Origin: Rhizopus sp. PT2906
Taxonomy: Eukaryota; Mucoromycota; Mucoromycetes; Mucorales; Rhizopodaceae
Direction: 5' to 3'
DNA length: 64,000 nucleotides
Assembly: GCA_025529335.1 (NCBI GenBank)
Contig: JAMYHX010000145.1
Location: forward strand, 20,747 to 84,746
The notes under the pieces were generated by a model. That model was given only the letters and a program-made list of their open reading frames with translations. It did no database searches and was not told the origin of the DNA. Shown here piece by piece: positions 10,169 to 20,034 of the stretch. The position numbers and the translations under genes are program-made. Each line of letters begins with the position of its first letter. The first letter of the stretch is position 1.

Positions 10169-12501
10169 GATATTAAAAAGTATAAAGAGAGAGAGAGGAA
10201 GAAAAGAGAAAAAAGAGAAAGAGAGGGATGGTTTTATAGGCAGTATTGGATGTATCTTTTTTACAATTAATTAAGGGATTTAGAATCTTTTTATTCTATT
10301 TTAAGTGAATAAGCTCGTCTTTAAGCGAATGATAAAGTAAATTATCATAAGTTATATAGATTTTACAACACAGGGGGGCCAATTTAGAATCACTCAGTTT
10401 TTTATGCAAAATTGAGACTAAACGTCAATTTTATGAAAGCACGAGTTAAGGGTGCAAATGTAAAAAGACATATAGGAGATGGTAATTATGGGGCTCTTGT
10501 ATGTTTATTGATGAGAAAGAGGGAGCATAGATATTTACATAAAGGAGAATGACTATCTTAAAATAGCAAGACATGATTTGTGTATCTAAAATTCCCTGCA
10601 AAAAGTGAGAACAGTAATAATAACGCAACAGAATGAAGAAAATAGCAGAAACGAGTGCACTCTTAAAAAAATAATCAGAAAGTCCAACCCCCTCGCGCCA
10701 ATTCTAAAGTCTGGTTACCTAAAATAGAAATTGTCTTTGTCTAGAGAATACTAAAGTGTGTATGATGAGCAAATCTAATGCTGTAAATACAGCCAATTAC
10801 ATATTTTGCTTTTGTAACATAGCCTAAAGAATTATGATTCTTGAATACAGCAAAAAATAGGATGAATCTCTTCTGGGAATACTTTTAATTACAAGTTCAG
10901 AAGCCGAGTAATAGCTCTATTTGGCCAAGTGCTACCAAAAGACCGCAGCTGAGGTCACCAATCAGTTTGTCCATAACGGCTGGAAAGGTTCCAAGACTGG
11001 TATACAGTATAATACGAGATAAAGTTTTTTTTTTGCATTATTCTTTCCACCGAATTTCTTTGCTCTTTATACCTTTACGGGCTTGGTAATTACTTTTGGT
11101 CCATTATTATCAACACGGATATGCTCACAATGCAGTCCAACTCGAGTTTATTTATGCTTGGTGCTGAAAAAGACAACTGCCAAGCTAAAGATATTAGTAG
11201 CAAGAGCTTCTAATCATAACCTGTTCCTGGTTGATCTTTAATGCCAGCATCGTCGTTTCTGTTTTTCATGTTCTTTTTAGTATTTACACTAATTCTACTA
11301 GGAAAGCATTTTACATGAATTGATTACAGAGTAAATATTGTTATTCTTTTGTTTTTGTACTACTTGCAGGAACGAAGACTGTGATAGCTTGTCGCGTTTA
11401 TGTATGTGTTGTACTGACATTACTTTTCCGAGATAAGAAAATAGCTGAAAAAAGAAAAGGCATAAGTGCTTCTCTCTTACAGCTCTTTCACTTGAAGGGC
11501 TGCCATCGGCACATAGATCCTTAAAGGTCTAAGATAACTGTAACATTGTAGTTTAAGAACCAGATGAGATAATACTACTTATTATACGAATATGTGATTG
11601 GTCAGTTTTTGGTGTCGATATGAAGGCATTGCTTATTGACTCCTTTTTTTTATGTACAGCAGCTTGCTAGACAAGACTTGTGGATTCAATCACTTCTTCA
11701 ACAAGTCACCTACTATTATAGTCAAGTGGCATTACTCTAGGAATCCCTGCGTCATTTGAATCCGCGCGTAGTCGTTGCTTGTTGAGTTTCAGCTTGTAGC
11801 TTATTGAAAAATACAACATAGTAACATAGTCAGCACACAGCGATATTAAAGAGAATTAGAATTGAGCCATTGCATCAACCATTTACTTTTCATTATAATA
11901 AAAACTTATTACATAATTCAAAAAAAAACCAAGAAAGCAGCTGTATATAAACAGAAGCTGGTCCTTTTTGCTATTAATTCGCCTTTCTCTTATAAGTGCA
12001 TATCAAGGCTAGAGACAGTTACGTAATCGTAGCCATTTTTGTACTGCTCCACCCCAATGGGACATTTGGAGTAGTTGTAGACAATGCCTATTGGTATCAA
12101 TACGTTGCTCTATTAGTGTCTCATTCTACTAATAAAGGGTAACATTAGTAAGAATCAGATACGTAAACAGACGATTGAGAACTCAAGGCGAAAACATTAT
12201 TCTATAATAAAAGAAAGAGCTGTCGAAGCGAACACGGTAAGCATCAGTTTATGATGATGAACCGCTGAACTGATAGCATAGAGATAAAGCTAGTAGCCAT
12301 GATTACTTTGTCTAAAAGTCAAAAAGATTTTATTATACTTCAGTCTTTTTTGTTTGGACTTGAACAAACAAAGGTAATACAATATCTATTTTTGAACGCA
12401 GAGCCATAATTTTGTTACCTCAACAGAAACACCTCTGCTATTACTTCCTACAGTTGCCATAGAAGATTAGAGTGAAGATCTCCTCTTTTTCTGGCCAACA
12501 C
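10169..12501. other. Long gene-poor interval
   Basis: About 2.3 kb with no ORF that I can support on either strand. The first 80 bp (GA-rich) are the C2H2 gene's promoter. The rest is AT-rich with scattered coding-like scraps too short and broken to assign, consistent with old transposon debris. Confidence 0.5.
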
Positions 12502-12880
12502 TACATGCACCAGAAGATGCACTCAAAATAGGCTAATGCTACGGCCGCTACCTATGTTGTCACTTTACAACTTTACACTACCAAAGTCTCTGCCTAATCT
12601 AAGGCTGTCCAGTTCACTCTCTGTGATATAAAATACGAATACATCATAATTACATGTGAGCTAAATGGTCTTTGTTGATCAAACTGACAACATAAGATTA
12701 GAATAAATACATCAATAGCAACTTTTCTTTTTATCTCTTTCTTTTTGGAACTTCATAAAAATCGTACTCTAAATCAAGTAATATGGAAAGATATCTGTTC
12801 TTTGAAAGAGCTTAACGTAACACTGCGCATTGAAAAGGTTTGTTGACGACATCACGGGTAGCGCTTGTAACATCAATCCT
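12502..12880 (+). repeat. Partial copy of a dispersed TIR element (family A)
   Basis: Related to the complete element at 60642-60912. Shared pieces are the terminal motif ACAC-Y-A-Y-ATGCACCAGAA at 12502, the block catcataattac followed by ctttgttgatcaaac at about 12641-12685, and the block ctgcgcattgaaaagg near 12822 followed by a tagcgc block. The right terminal repeat is not present; the sequence runs into the PD-(D/E)XK-like pseudogene. Confidence 0.55.
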
Positions 12881-13630
12881 ATCATGGATTTCCTCGTGCG
12901 CCAAGTGTGCACCGTTCTTAATCGCAAGGAATTCAAAAATCACCCCAATTCTTATTGAAGTTCAATATTCAACTGACATAAACTTTTTCCGGCGTTTGAT
13001 GGAGTATTCTCTTTCGATCTGCAAGTACTACAGTACGCTGCTAATTGTTTTGGCGATTGTTACCCATAACACATCTCAAGCATTAGCAGACCTGACTTAT
13101 GAATGCTCAGAACTTCCGTATGCTAAAAATCTGCTATGCACTGGGTGGGTAAAAACCTGTTTTTTGATCAACAAGCAAACAATCACCAAACATTTAAAAA
13201 GCAAACCTTTGGAAGCCACGGTTGCACTCGTTCATTTTCTTATAGAAGGAAAATCGGCGTTAATCAATATGGAACGACGTGATGATCAAATCATTTAAAC
13301 ATTGTACTGCATTGCAAAGCGCATCGTTTTCCAAGAAATTGTGAAGGAAGAAACAAATGTTGTCGCTTTTGAAGAACTTTATTTTCGCGCATTTGAAGGA
13401 CTCAACCGAACCGAGGAAAACCACAACAAGACGAGCGATCGACTGCCTGGATGATCGCATGACAACTCTCAATGAGATCCACAGGAAACGTTTTGCTGCA
13501 ACGTCGTCTGATCCCACTGGCACAATTACCCCCGATCATGTTACTGCATTGACGACCATATCCTTTGAAACATATAGCAAGCATAATCCCGTTTTATATT
13601 TACTTCCTTCACGCGGGTGTCTTTTTTGAC
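12840..13630 (+). pseudogene. Decayed repeat-family ORF, possible PD-(D/E)XK nuclease fold
   Basis: Open frame 12840-13298, a TAA, then the same frame continues coding-like (LYCIAKRIVFQEIVKEETNVVAFEELYFRAF) to a TGA near 13451. Another frame carries the remainder to 13629. The N-terminal half has the pattern APFLIARN...TPILIEVQYSTDINFFRRL, i.e. a beta strand ending in E-x-Q typical of PD-(D/E)XK-like nuclease/transposase-associated proteins. I believe this is a multicopy family in Mucorales, but that is memory rather than a search. The stop and frame change show it is not a working gene. Its 5' end overlaps the dispersed TIR element, so the two may have moved together. Confidence 0.45.
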
Positions 13631-13659
13631 TCTTTTACCAGCATTGGGCAAGTCCGAGA

Positions 13660-13964
13660 AGATTCACTACAAGCCGCATGTTTCAAGTATTTAGAATGAG
13701 TGGCAATCGTCTCAACCATAAATTCATTTTAATCAACAATGTAATCCATGGGTTTAGAGACCACCATTTTTATTAACATTTTCACTCTTCATCATATAAA
13801 AATATTATGCTCATGTTCATTTGTAATGATTGAAAAAAGCATCATTTGTGATTTATATTTTTCATGAGCAAACGACAATTTTCTAAAAATACGACTTCAA
13901 TTTTGACTCTCCAGCGATCTCAATTTTGATTGGCTAAGGTATTGCATTTTGGATTTTGTTGTAC
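13660..13964 (-). mobile_element. 5'-end fragment of the Tc1-like transposon (copy 3)
   Basis: Recognised by similarity to the 5' part of the Tc1-like copy at 17446-18996. Shared blocks include the gtggcaat-gtctcaa segment near 13700, the aaaatacgacttc block near 13890 and the tgattggct block near 13927, in the same order and orientation, ending at a TACA-type terminus near 13961. The catalytic part of the transposase is absent. Confidence 0.6.
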
Positions 13965-14277
13965 ACTATTTCATTTTTGGTAAGCTCTACCCAGAACACG
14001 GTTCTTATTCAATATTTTGATTTCTGTTAGAAAAGCATCCAATGATAAAGCCATCTTTTTTTCTATATCCAATTCAATTCTATCAGTAATCAACAATTAT
14101 GGCTTATTGGGTTGTAAAAGTATATCTGAGAGGAATCCAATAAGAACACTTGTACTTTTTTCGATTGTTAAAACTAATTGTTTTATAAACTGAAAACAAA
14201 ATATTCTTTTTTTTTCTTTACTCTTCCCAAGCATTTCTTTAAAAGGAATATAATAGTTATCCTCTAATTTTCTAAAC

Positions 14278-14889
14278 ATGAGCTGCTGTTATTGTGATGA
14301 CTATTCTGTAGATTCTGACATTGTGCGTTTGGATCATAGAAGACAAGTAGAAATGTTTTTAAGTGCTTACAAATTGACACAGTACTATGATACTTTTATC
14401 AATGAAGGCTTTGATAGGCTATTATGTGTAAAGTATCTTCATATCATTACGCAGTAAAATGTTAACCTCCTCCCCTCTTTTGATTTTAAATGACAGCTAC
14501 TTGATATTACAGAATCTGATCTCATTTCACTCAATGTCAAGAGAGGACATAGACGAGTAAGTTTGTTTATATGACAACAATAACTTGTACTTATTGCTTA
14601 TAGTTATTACAAAGGGCTATTGCAACTGCCAAAGGAATACCTCTGTCTACACCTATTGTGATAAACTATGGATACCATAATTATTATTACACTGGTAATT
14701 TTTTATTTTTTAAAAAAGGATAAAAATTAACATTCAATAATAGATTATACGCTTTACCAAGCATTAAAATGCAATTGCACATCAAGACCAATTACACCTC
14801 GTGACGAATTTATAAAAGTAAAGACTGCATCTTTGAATGGGGAATTAAAGAAAGACTTTTATGAATACGCAATGGAAAGATGGGATTAA
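14278..14889 (+). CDS. Small SAM-domain protein (four exons)
   Basis: Exons 14278-14427, 14497-14556, 14604-14694 and 14744-14889 give a 148 residue protein; all three introns are GT-AG and keep phase. The N-terminus is a sterile alpha motif of about 65 residues: VEMFLSAYKLTQYYDTFINEGF, then LLDITESDLISLNVKRGHRRLLQRAI, the classic five-helix pattern with the L-x-x-GHR-x-x-L end helix. SAM domains mediate homo- and hetero-oligomerisation of kinases, adaptors and RNA-binding proteins, so a signalling or scaffold role is likely. The tail is Tyr/Asn-rich, then basic (RPITPRDEFIKVKTASLNGELKKDFYEYAMERWD region). No enzymatic domain. It is an isolated apparently intact gene among relics. Confidence 0.75.
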
Positions 14890-15291
14890 TTAAGAACAAC
14901 AGAAAAGGAAGAAAATGAATGGAGTAAATCAAAATGACTCTATCCCATCTGGTCCTTTCTCGCTCTGCCTCTGCCTCTGTCTACTTATCTCTTTTCCCCT
15001 CTCCTTTCTTTAACCTCCTGTCCTGTTGGGTTGTTAATCTGGGGAAGAATGGTTTACATATTAATGTCCACATACCACTTGGATCAATAACAAGTAAAAT
15101 GATTGTTTAAACAAAAAATAAACACTTTAATACATAAAGCCATTTGACAAAACTACACAAGTTTAAACAAATGAAGTCATATAAGTGAATTAGTAAATAT
15201 AGTGTTTCAAAGATGAAAGATTGATATGGAAAGACTGTGTGCCTTGCATAACATCTTGTACAGCCATATCACAAAGTAAAGTCGCTGCTTT
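14890..15291. other. Intergenic DNA after the SAM gene
   Basis: Contains a pyrimidine-rich stretch (14940-15015, CTCTGCCTCTGCCT-like) and otherwise AT-rich DNA. No gene seen. Confidence 0.5.
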
Positions 15292-16000
15292 TTAAGTTTG
15301 AAGTCGTGCAAAACTTTTTGTGTGCAACAACGATGTCACTTGTTTCAATAATGAAGTCGTGAACACATTTGATGAACCTTGTTTATTGGCAGTTTTTATT
15401 TTGTATAAATTGTAATGATTTTTTTTTCTCCTGCTTACAATTTGTTTTACAGTTATTTGCTTGAGTGTTAATTGACTTTTGTATCGACGGAAAGGATTGG
15501 TCTTCTTGCCAGCTTCGAACCATTCTATCCAGTTCATTCTGCCGACGAGGTTCTGCCTCTATTTAATGGCAAACGCCAAGTCATCACTCTGATTTTCATC
15601 AATGGCTGATTCGATAGGAGTAACATCGCTGTCGCTCTTGTTATCGTCGTGTAGGCATCGCATTTTGTTCGAAAACTGCATACCGGCCACCGCGTATATG
15701 ATGGCTCGTTTGGTTGAACATTGTGTGTTGTCTTTTGCTGATTTAATGATTTTTCCAAATTGAAGGCTAATGGCATCACAAAAATCTTGCATCGTTTTGA
15801 CTTGATCAGATACCTGTGCACAATGTTTCGAAAATGATGTATATGCTGAGTGGTATATCGTAAGTAAGGTTGGATCATCGAATTTATCCAACGTGAGGAG
15901 ATACCGCTGTTGTTGAGTAAAAAAGTAACTCAAGGCTACAATTGGCTGTAATGGTGTTGTATTCAGCTTCGTTATTGTAAAAAGGCTATTAAGTCGACAA
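15292..16000 (-). pseudogene. Unrecognised ORFs, probably a decayed repeat-family gene
   Basis: Two adjoining open frames: about 16000-15559 (starting without a clear Met; includes VSDQVKTMQDFCDAISLQFG and a serine/aspartate-rich end) and 15537-15292 (basic, Lys-rich). Composition is protein-like but I recognise no domain. They lie head-to-tail with the 16200-16688 and 16703-17311 ORFs on the same strand, so all may be fragments of one element. No splice model joins them cleanly. Confidence 0.35.
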
Positions 16001-16199
16001 CATACGAATTAGATTCTTTATTAAGAAGAGCTGAATATTATTAAATTAAGTTTGTGTGAGAGTTTACTTTGGTAGAGAATCTATGGCCGCTATTTATATT
16101 ATTGTCGTCACTGACATTATTTATGCTTATGCTATTATTATAAGTTATTCTTATCAGATGCGATAGAGGAATCTAAAGTAGGATGTATGCTTTACTTTA

Positions 16200-16688
16200 T
16201 TATACTCGAGTTATTATAATGACTATCTCATCAAACACGTCAGTTATTTCGTTCGTCCATCGTAAGAACATGCCGCGATCGGGATCATCAAAAAGACCAC
16301 ATAAAAATGGATCAATATATCGAGATCCAAGTTCAGATTCGTTGATATCACTACTAATTGGGTTGCAAGGCAATTTACCCATTAATTGGATGATGGACTT
16401 GACGAACCTGGTTTCTTGTGATGGGAAATCAAGATCAATAAGCTGCATGATACCTTTATCGCCACTGATGGTTTTTGTTGAGACATCTTGAATGATATTG
16501 AGGATCTTGGTGATGGTGTCCATAGGGATTCGAGGCTTTTTGATTCCATATGTGCCTTCGATAGTTTGGATAACTGTAGCATACATGGTTTGATTAAAAA
16601 AATGTGGATACATCATCATAATTATGCTGGTCCATTGATAAAAAGAGAATAGAATGTACTGCCATGGCGGAATGCATGTGGTCTTCAA
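16200..16688 (-). pseudogene. Decayed Mucorales-type repeat-family ORF
   Basis: Open frame of 162 codons. The distinctive part is ESELGSRYIDPFLCGLFDD followed by a RWTNE motif. I associate that pattern with a multicopy, lineage-specific family of unknown function in Mucorales, usually much longer than this. Here the frame ends directly after RWTNEITDVFDE, suggesting truncation. The first 25 residues are hydrophobic but probably read from unrelated sequence. Confidence 0.4.
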
Positions 16689-16702
16689 GAGTTAATTTCC
16701 AT

Positions 16703-17311
16703 TTATTGTTGAGGATCGATCGTTGGAAGTTGAAAAGGGCAACGCTCACATCGCGAGACTACCATAAAATGATTTTGAGGATCTGGAGGTGGAAAATAAA
16801 TGCCAGTCGGATTCAAGAGCTCGTTTTCGATAGAATCGTTGTAGCTAGCGCGTCTCTTATTTTGTTCTGCACTTTGTTCTGGTTGCCCTGTTGCTAGTAC
16901 ACCATCATTGCTGGTTATGATTTCCTGGTGCTCTGCCACGGAATCATCACTGGCGGTTGCTATCTCTTGCCTGTGGGACAAGGAATCATCCTTGTTGGTG
17001 ATCTGACGTTGTAGTTGTTGCTGATGTGTTGCCGGTATTGTATCTGGATGGTCTGAATAATAATGATTTTTCAGTTCGTGTATCATTGCATAACGTTGGA
17101 GACAAGCAGGACAGCCAAAATGCTCTTCGATAGAATCGTGCGCGGCAGATGTCTTGACGTAGGTAAAATTGTGGTTGTTGTGTCGTCGAGCTTTTGTTCT
17201 CTCTGGAAATGTAATATGCTGATTTACTAGATGCTTCCTGAGCTTTTGAGGTTGAACAAATTTCTTGTTGCATTCAAAGCATGCATTTATAATTACGACG
17301 AGCTTTGCCAT
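16703..17311 (-). CDS. C2H2 zinc-finger protein, hypothetical
   Basis: Starting at MAKLVVIINACFEC (17311; the frame is open to 17344) the protein is about 202 residues. Two C2H2 units are visible: CFECNKKFVQPQKLRKHLVNQH (C-x2-C-x12-H-x4-H) near residue 11 and FGCPACLQRYAMIHELKNHYYSDH near residue 66. The rest is a polar linker rich in Gln, Ser, Asp and Glu with repeated EIxTSxD-like phrases. A third C-x2-C (RCERCPF) at the very end suggests truncation of a further finger. Lying among relic ORFs on the same strand, it is probably part of a mobile or repeat family rather than a resident regulator. Intactness unproven. Confidence 0.45.
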   Translation of the reverse strand: MAKLVVIINACFECNKKFVQPQKLRKHLVNQHITFPERTKARRHNNHNFTYVKTSAAHDSIEEHFGCPACLQRYAMIHELKNHYYSDHPDTIPATHQQQLQRQITNKDDSLSHRQEIATASDDSVAEHQEIITSNDGVLATGQPEQSAEQNKRRASYNDSIENELLNPTGIYFPPPDPQNHFMVVSRCERCPFQLPTIDPQQ

Positions 17312-17386
17312 CGAGTTAAAAAAATAACCCACCACATAACCCAATTAATTTGACATGGATGGGGGGAATCGAGTGGTTGGCTGCTC

Positions 17387-17389
<3 letters not shown>

Positions 17390-17445
<56 letters not shown>
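17390..17445. repeat. 56-base poly-T run
   Basis: An uninterrupted run of T (A on the minus strand) directly next to the truncated 3' end of Tc1-like copy 1. It gives rise to an artefactual poly-Phe ORF on the plus strand. Confidence 0.95.
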
Positions 17446-17448
<3 letters not shown>

Positions 17449-18996
17449 TCGTGTTTGTTGCCTACCTTATTCTTATGGCTTAATTATGAAATCGATATCG
17501 GCCATTACATGGGCATTTTGTTTCGACATTTATGCCAACACTTTTGCAGGCTTCCGTTATTCTTTTTGATAAGGTATCTTCCTGCAAAAACCTGTGGCGC
17601 TTAACCTTACTCTTTGCCACTGCCCAGAATTATTCTATTGGGTTAAGCTCAGGAGAGTAGGTAGGAAGATACACACATTTATAACCACGGTACTCAATAT
17701 ATTTATGTTTTCATTTGTGTGAATGGGCGCATTATCCATAAGTATATAGTGACCTTTCATATGTGGATGTTTATCCATTTCATCAAGAGTTGCTTTTAAG
17801 AAACTAATGTAGTGGCCTGTCACAGTCTCTGAGCATATATATCCATCGGCCTTTCGCTTCTTGGCAGGTCTTGATTTTTTTTTTTTTTTACGCCAATCGT
17901 GATCAAACCTGCGGCAGAGATAGCGCCCAATATAGTCGTTGTATTTGCTCTCGTAGTAGGCCTAGTAACAATAGCACGGGTACCTTTTTTAGACCAAGCT
18001 CTTGAACGTTTCATATTTATATCAAAAGCAGACTCATCAAGAAACACGCAATTTGTCAGAAAGTTCATGTCTGTATTTTCCCACTTACGAACCCAATCAT
18101 GCCGTTCCTCCATCTTCGCTGGACTGTTTCTCTGGATAGAATGAAAATCTGCTTTTTTCAACGAAAGGTTGCATTCACTTCTCATAAAGTTATAAACAGT
18201 GCTGCATGAAACTTTAAGATCATGAAATCGCTTCAATAAATGCTCGGTCACTTCAACAACAGCAGCAGAGGGATTAGCATCAATGAAGTTGATAACCGTT
18301 GTTTTATGTTCCTCGGTCAAGATACATTTGCGACCAATCTGTTTACAAGTCTCAAAAATGCTATCAGGACACATGGTGTACTGCTTAACCCATCTCTGAG
18401 CAGTTCAAATGTGAATGCCCAACTGTTTCGCTGCTGCTGATGCACTCATACACTTTTCAATCTTCAGGTCGAAAAATCTAACCTTATCCTGGACGGTATA
18501 ACGTACATAATCACGTTTCACGTTGGCCTCCCTCATACGAATATCTTCATCTTTTGGCTTTTCTATTCGCATTGGACAAACCGAAGAAGCTTCGCTGGAA
18601 GCTGCATTTTTCAAGTAATCAGTGTGAGTGGCAATTGTCTCAAAAACAAACTCATTCTGATCGACAATGTACTCCATGGGCTCAAGGCCGCCATTCTCAT
18701 CAACGGCATTTCCATGTCCGTCTTCAAATAAAAATACGGTATTCATCTTAGAATGTAAATTTGAAAGAAAAAAAACCCCATAGATGAAGAAGGTCTTTGT
18801 TTTATATTTTTTTTCGAGTACCAAGAAATCATGATGATACGATATCATTTCCAAGCAAAGCGACATGGTTTCCAAAAAATACGACTTCCATTTCTGAAAA
18901 TGCGAAATTGATTTTGATTGGTCGACGACACTGATTTTGACTTGCCAGCGACATCAAATTTGATTGGCTGCGACATTGCTTGCTGGAAGCACTGTA
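17446..18996 (-). mobile_element. Tc1-like (IS630-Tc1-mariner, DD34E) transposon, copy 1
   Basis: The 5' end (right side) is marked by TACAGTGCTTCCA read on the minus strand (plus 18984-18996), matching TACACTGCTTCCA at copy 2 (51345). The CAGTG start next to TA is typical of Tc1 elements. The 3' end is truncated and joined to a 56 bp poly-T run, so no 3' inverted repeat was found. An internal deletion relative to copy 2 removes about 50 bp near the transposase C-terminus. Confidence 0.8.
17480..18746 (-). pseudogene. DD34E transposase of Tc1-like copy 1, inactivated
   Basis: Reading from MNTVFLFEDGHG at 18746: an acidic N-terminus, a helix-turn-helix (KVRFFDLKIEKCMSASAAAKQLGIHI, then TAQRWVKQYTMC, and SCSTVYNFM), then the catalytic core with VFLDESAFDINMKRSRAW (first Asp), ILMDNAPIHT (second Asp) and SPELNPIE (Glu). 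In copy 2 the last two acidic residues are separated by exactly 34 residues. Lesions: TGA at 18407-18405 between helix-turn-helix parts, a frameshift in an A-tract near 17880, another near 17705, a TAA directly after the PIE glutamate, and a deletion before the C-terminus. Family members catalyse cut-and-paste at TA; this one cannot. Confidence 0.85.
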
Positions 18997-20034
18997 CATA
19001 AGTTACTTTCAGCATTTATTTCAAACTTCCTTTTTGGCTCCTCAATATAGTCATTATGTAAATTGAAATCGTTTATATCTTTTGTACATTAGTAAAATGA
19101 GTGCTTAGATCCTTCTTTTCTGATATACTTTTCAATCGTTTGATATATTGTAATATTATTTTTAATCTTGTTCAATTCTATTGTTCGATTACCAACTAAG
19201 CTTTAAAGTTGGTCACAGTCCTCTTAAGGTTATTCGCATTGTAAATTAGCCAATGAATAAAGAGAATGCACTATGTGAATATAATGGTGTAAAGCCACAA
19301 TGAATCACTATCCATCTAAATGATGACTCTGTACAATTACAAGTCGCGTGAGTAACAACATGGTATGTACTTGAAAAAAGGGAAAACACATAATAGAACA
19401 TAGGTATCCTTTATCGCTTTCCCTTTTTTTTTATTTTTATTCTTTTGGCTCGCCTCTCTCTTTCTCTCTCTCCCCCTTCTTTGTTATGTGGTCACTTTCT
19501 GTTGTACCCTATTGAGACTGTTTCAAACAGGAGTACACTGATCGAAATTCACTAAACAGCTCGTTGACCATAATAAGAAGGACATTTCACATCACTACAA
19601 TTTTTAACAAACGATAAGTTTTGTATATTAGCTGCGTTAAGAAGAAAATGTATAAATGGGACATGAAAGCTTTACTCAATGTAGTAATAATCTTTTTAAG
19701 CCAAATACATACACACGTATCTGACGATATTTTATTTAATTTCAGCGTGATGAGAATGATGATTCGTCCAAGAAAGACAATAGAGAACGAGGGGAGAGTA
19801 AAATGATCCCTAGTAATTAATAATAGGAAATAGAAATACCTTTTCTGTGTTCCTCATTTGCAGGAAATGATGCATAGAAAGGGGAGATAGGAGATCAGAT
19901 ACAATGAATTTTTTAAAACGCTATACAATGTCATGATGTTACACTAAGCATAAAAATCGATAAATTTCCTTTTTTTTTTTTTTTTTTTTTTTTTTTTCTC
20001 TTTCTCTTTCTTTGTCTCCTTTTCTTATTTATAA
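18997..20034. promoter_or_regulatory. Intergenic DNA with a poly-pyrimidine leader for the F-box gene
   Basis: About 1 kb without a supported gene. The end (19971-20029) is a long T run passing into CTTTCTCTTTC and stops five bases before the ATG. Such T/C tracts before the start are common to several genes here and probably mark the core promoter or transcription start. Confidence 0.5.

Noticed and set aside
11990..12180. Minus-strand coding-like stretch suggestive of a transposase
   Set aside because: Two frames give equally plausible short peptides and neither contains a recognisable motif.
13357..13629. ORF as an independent gene
   Set aside because: Overlaps the continuing frame of the 12840 pseudogene and lacks its own start context.
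17350..17604. Plus-strand ORF with poly-phenylalanine
   Set aside because: Produced by the 56 bp T run; flanking sequence is the 3' end of the Tc1 copy read backwards.
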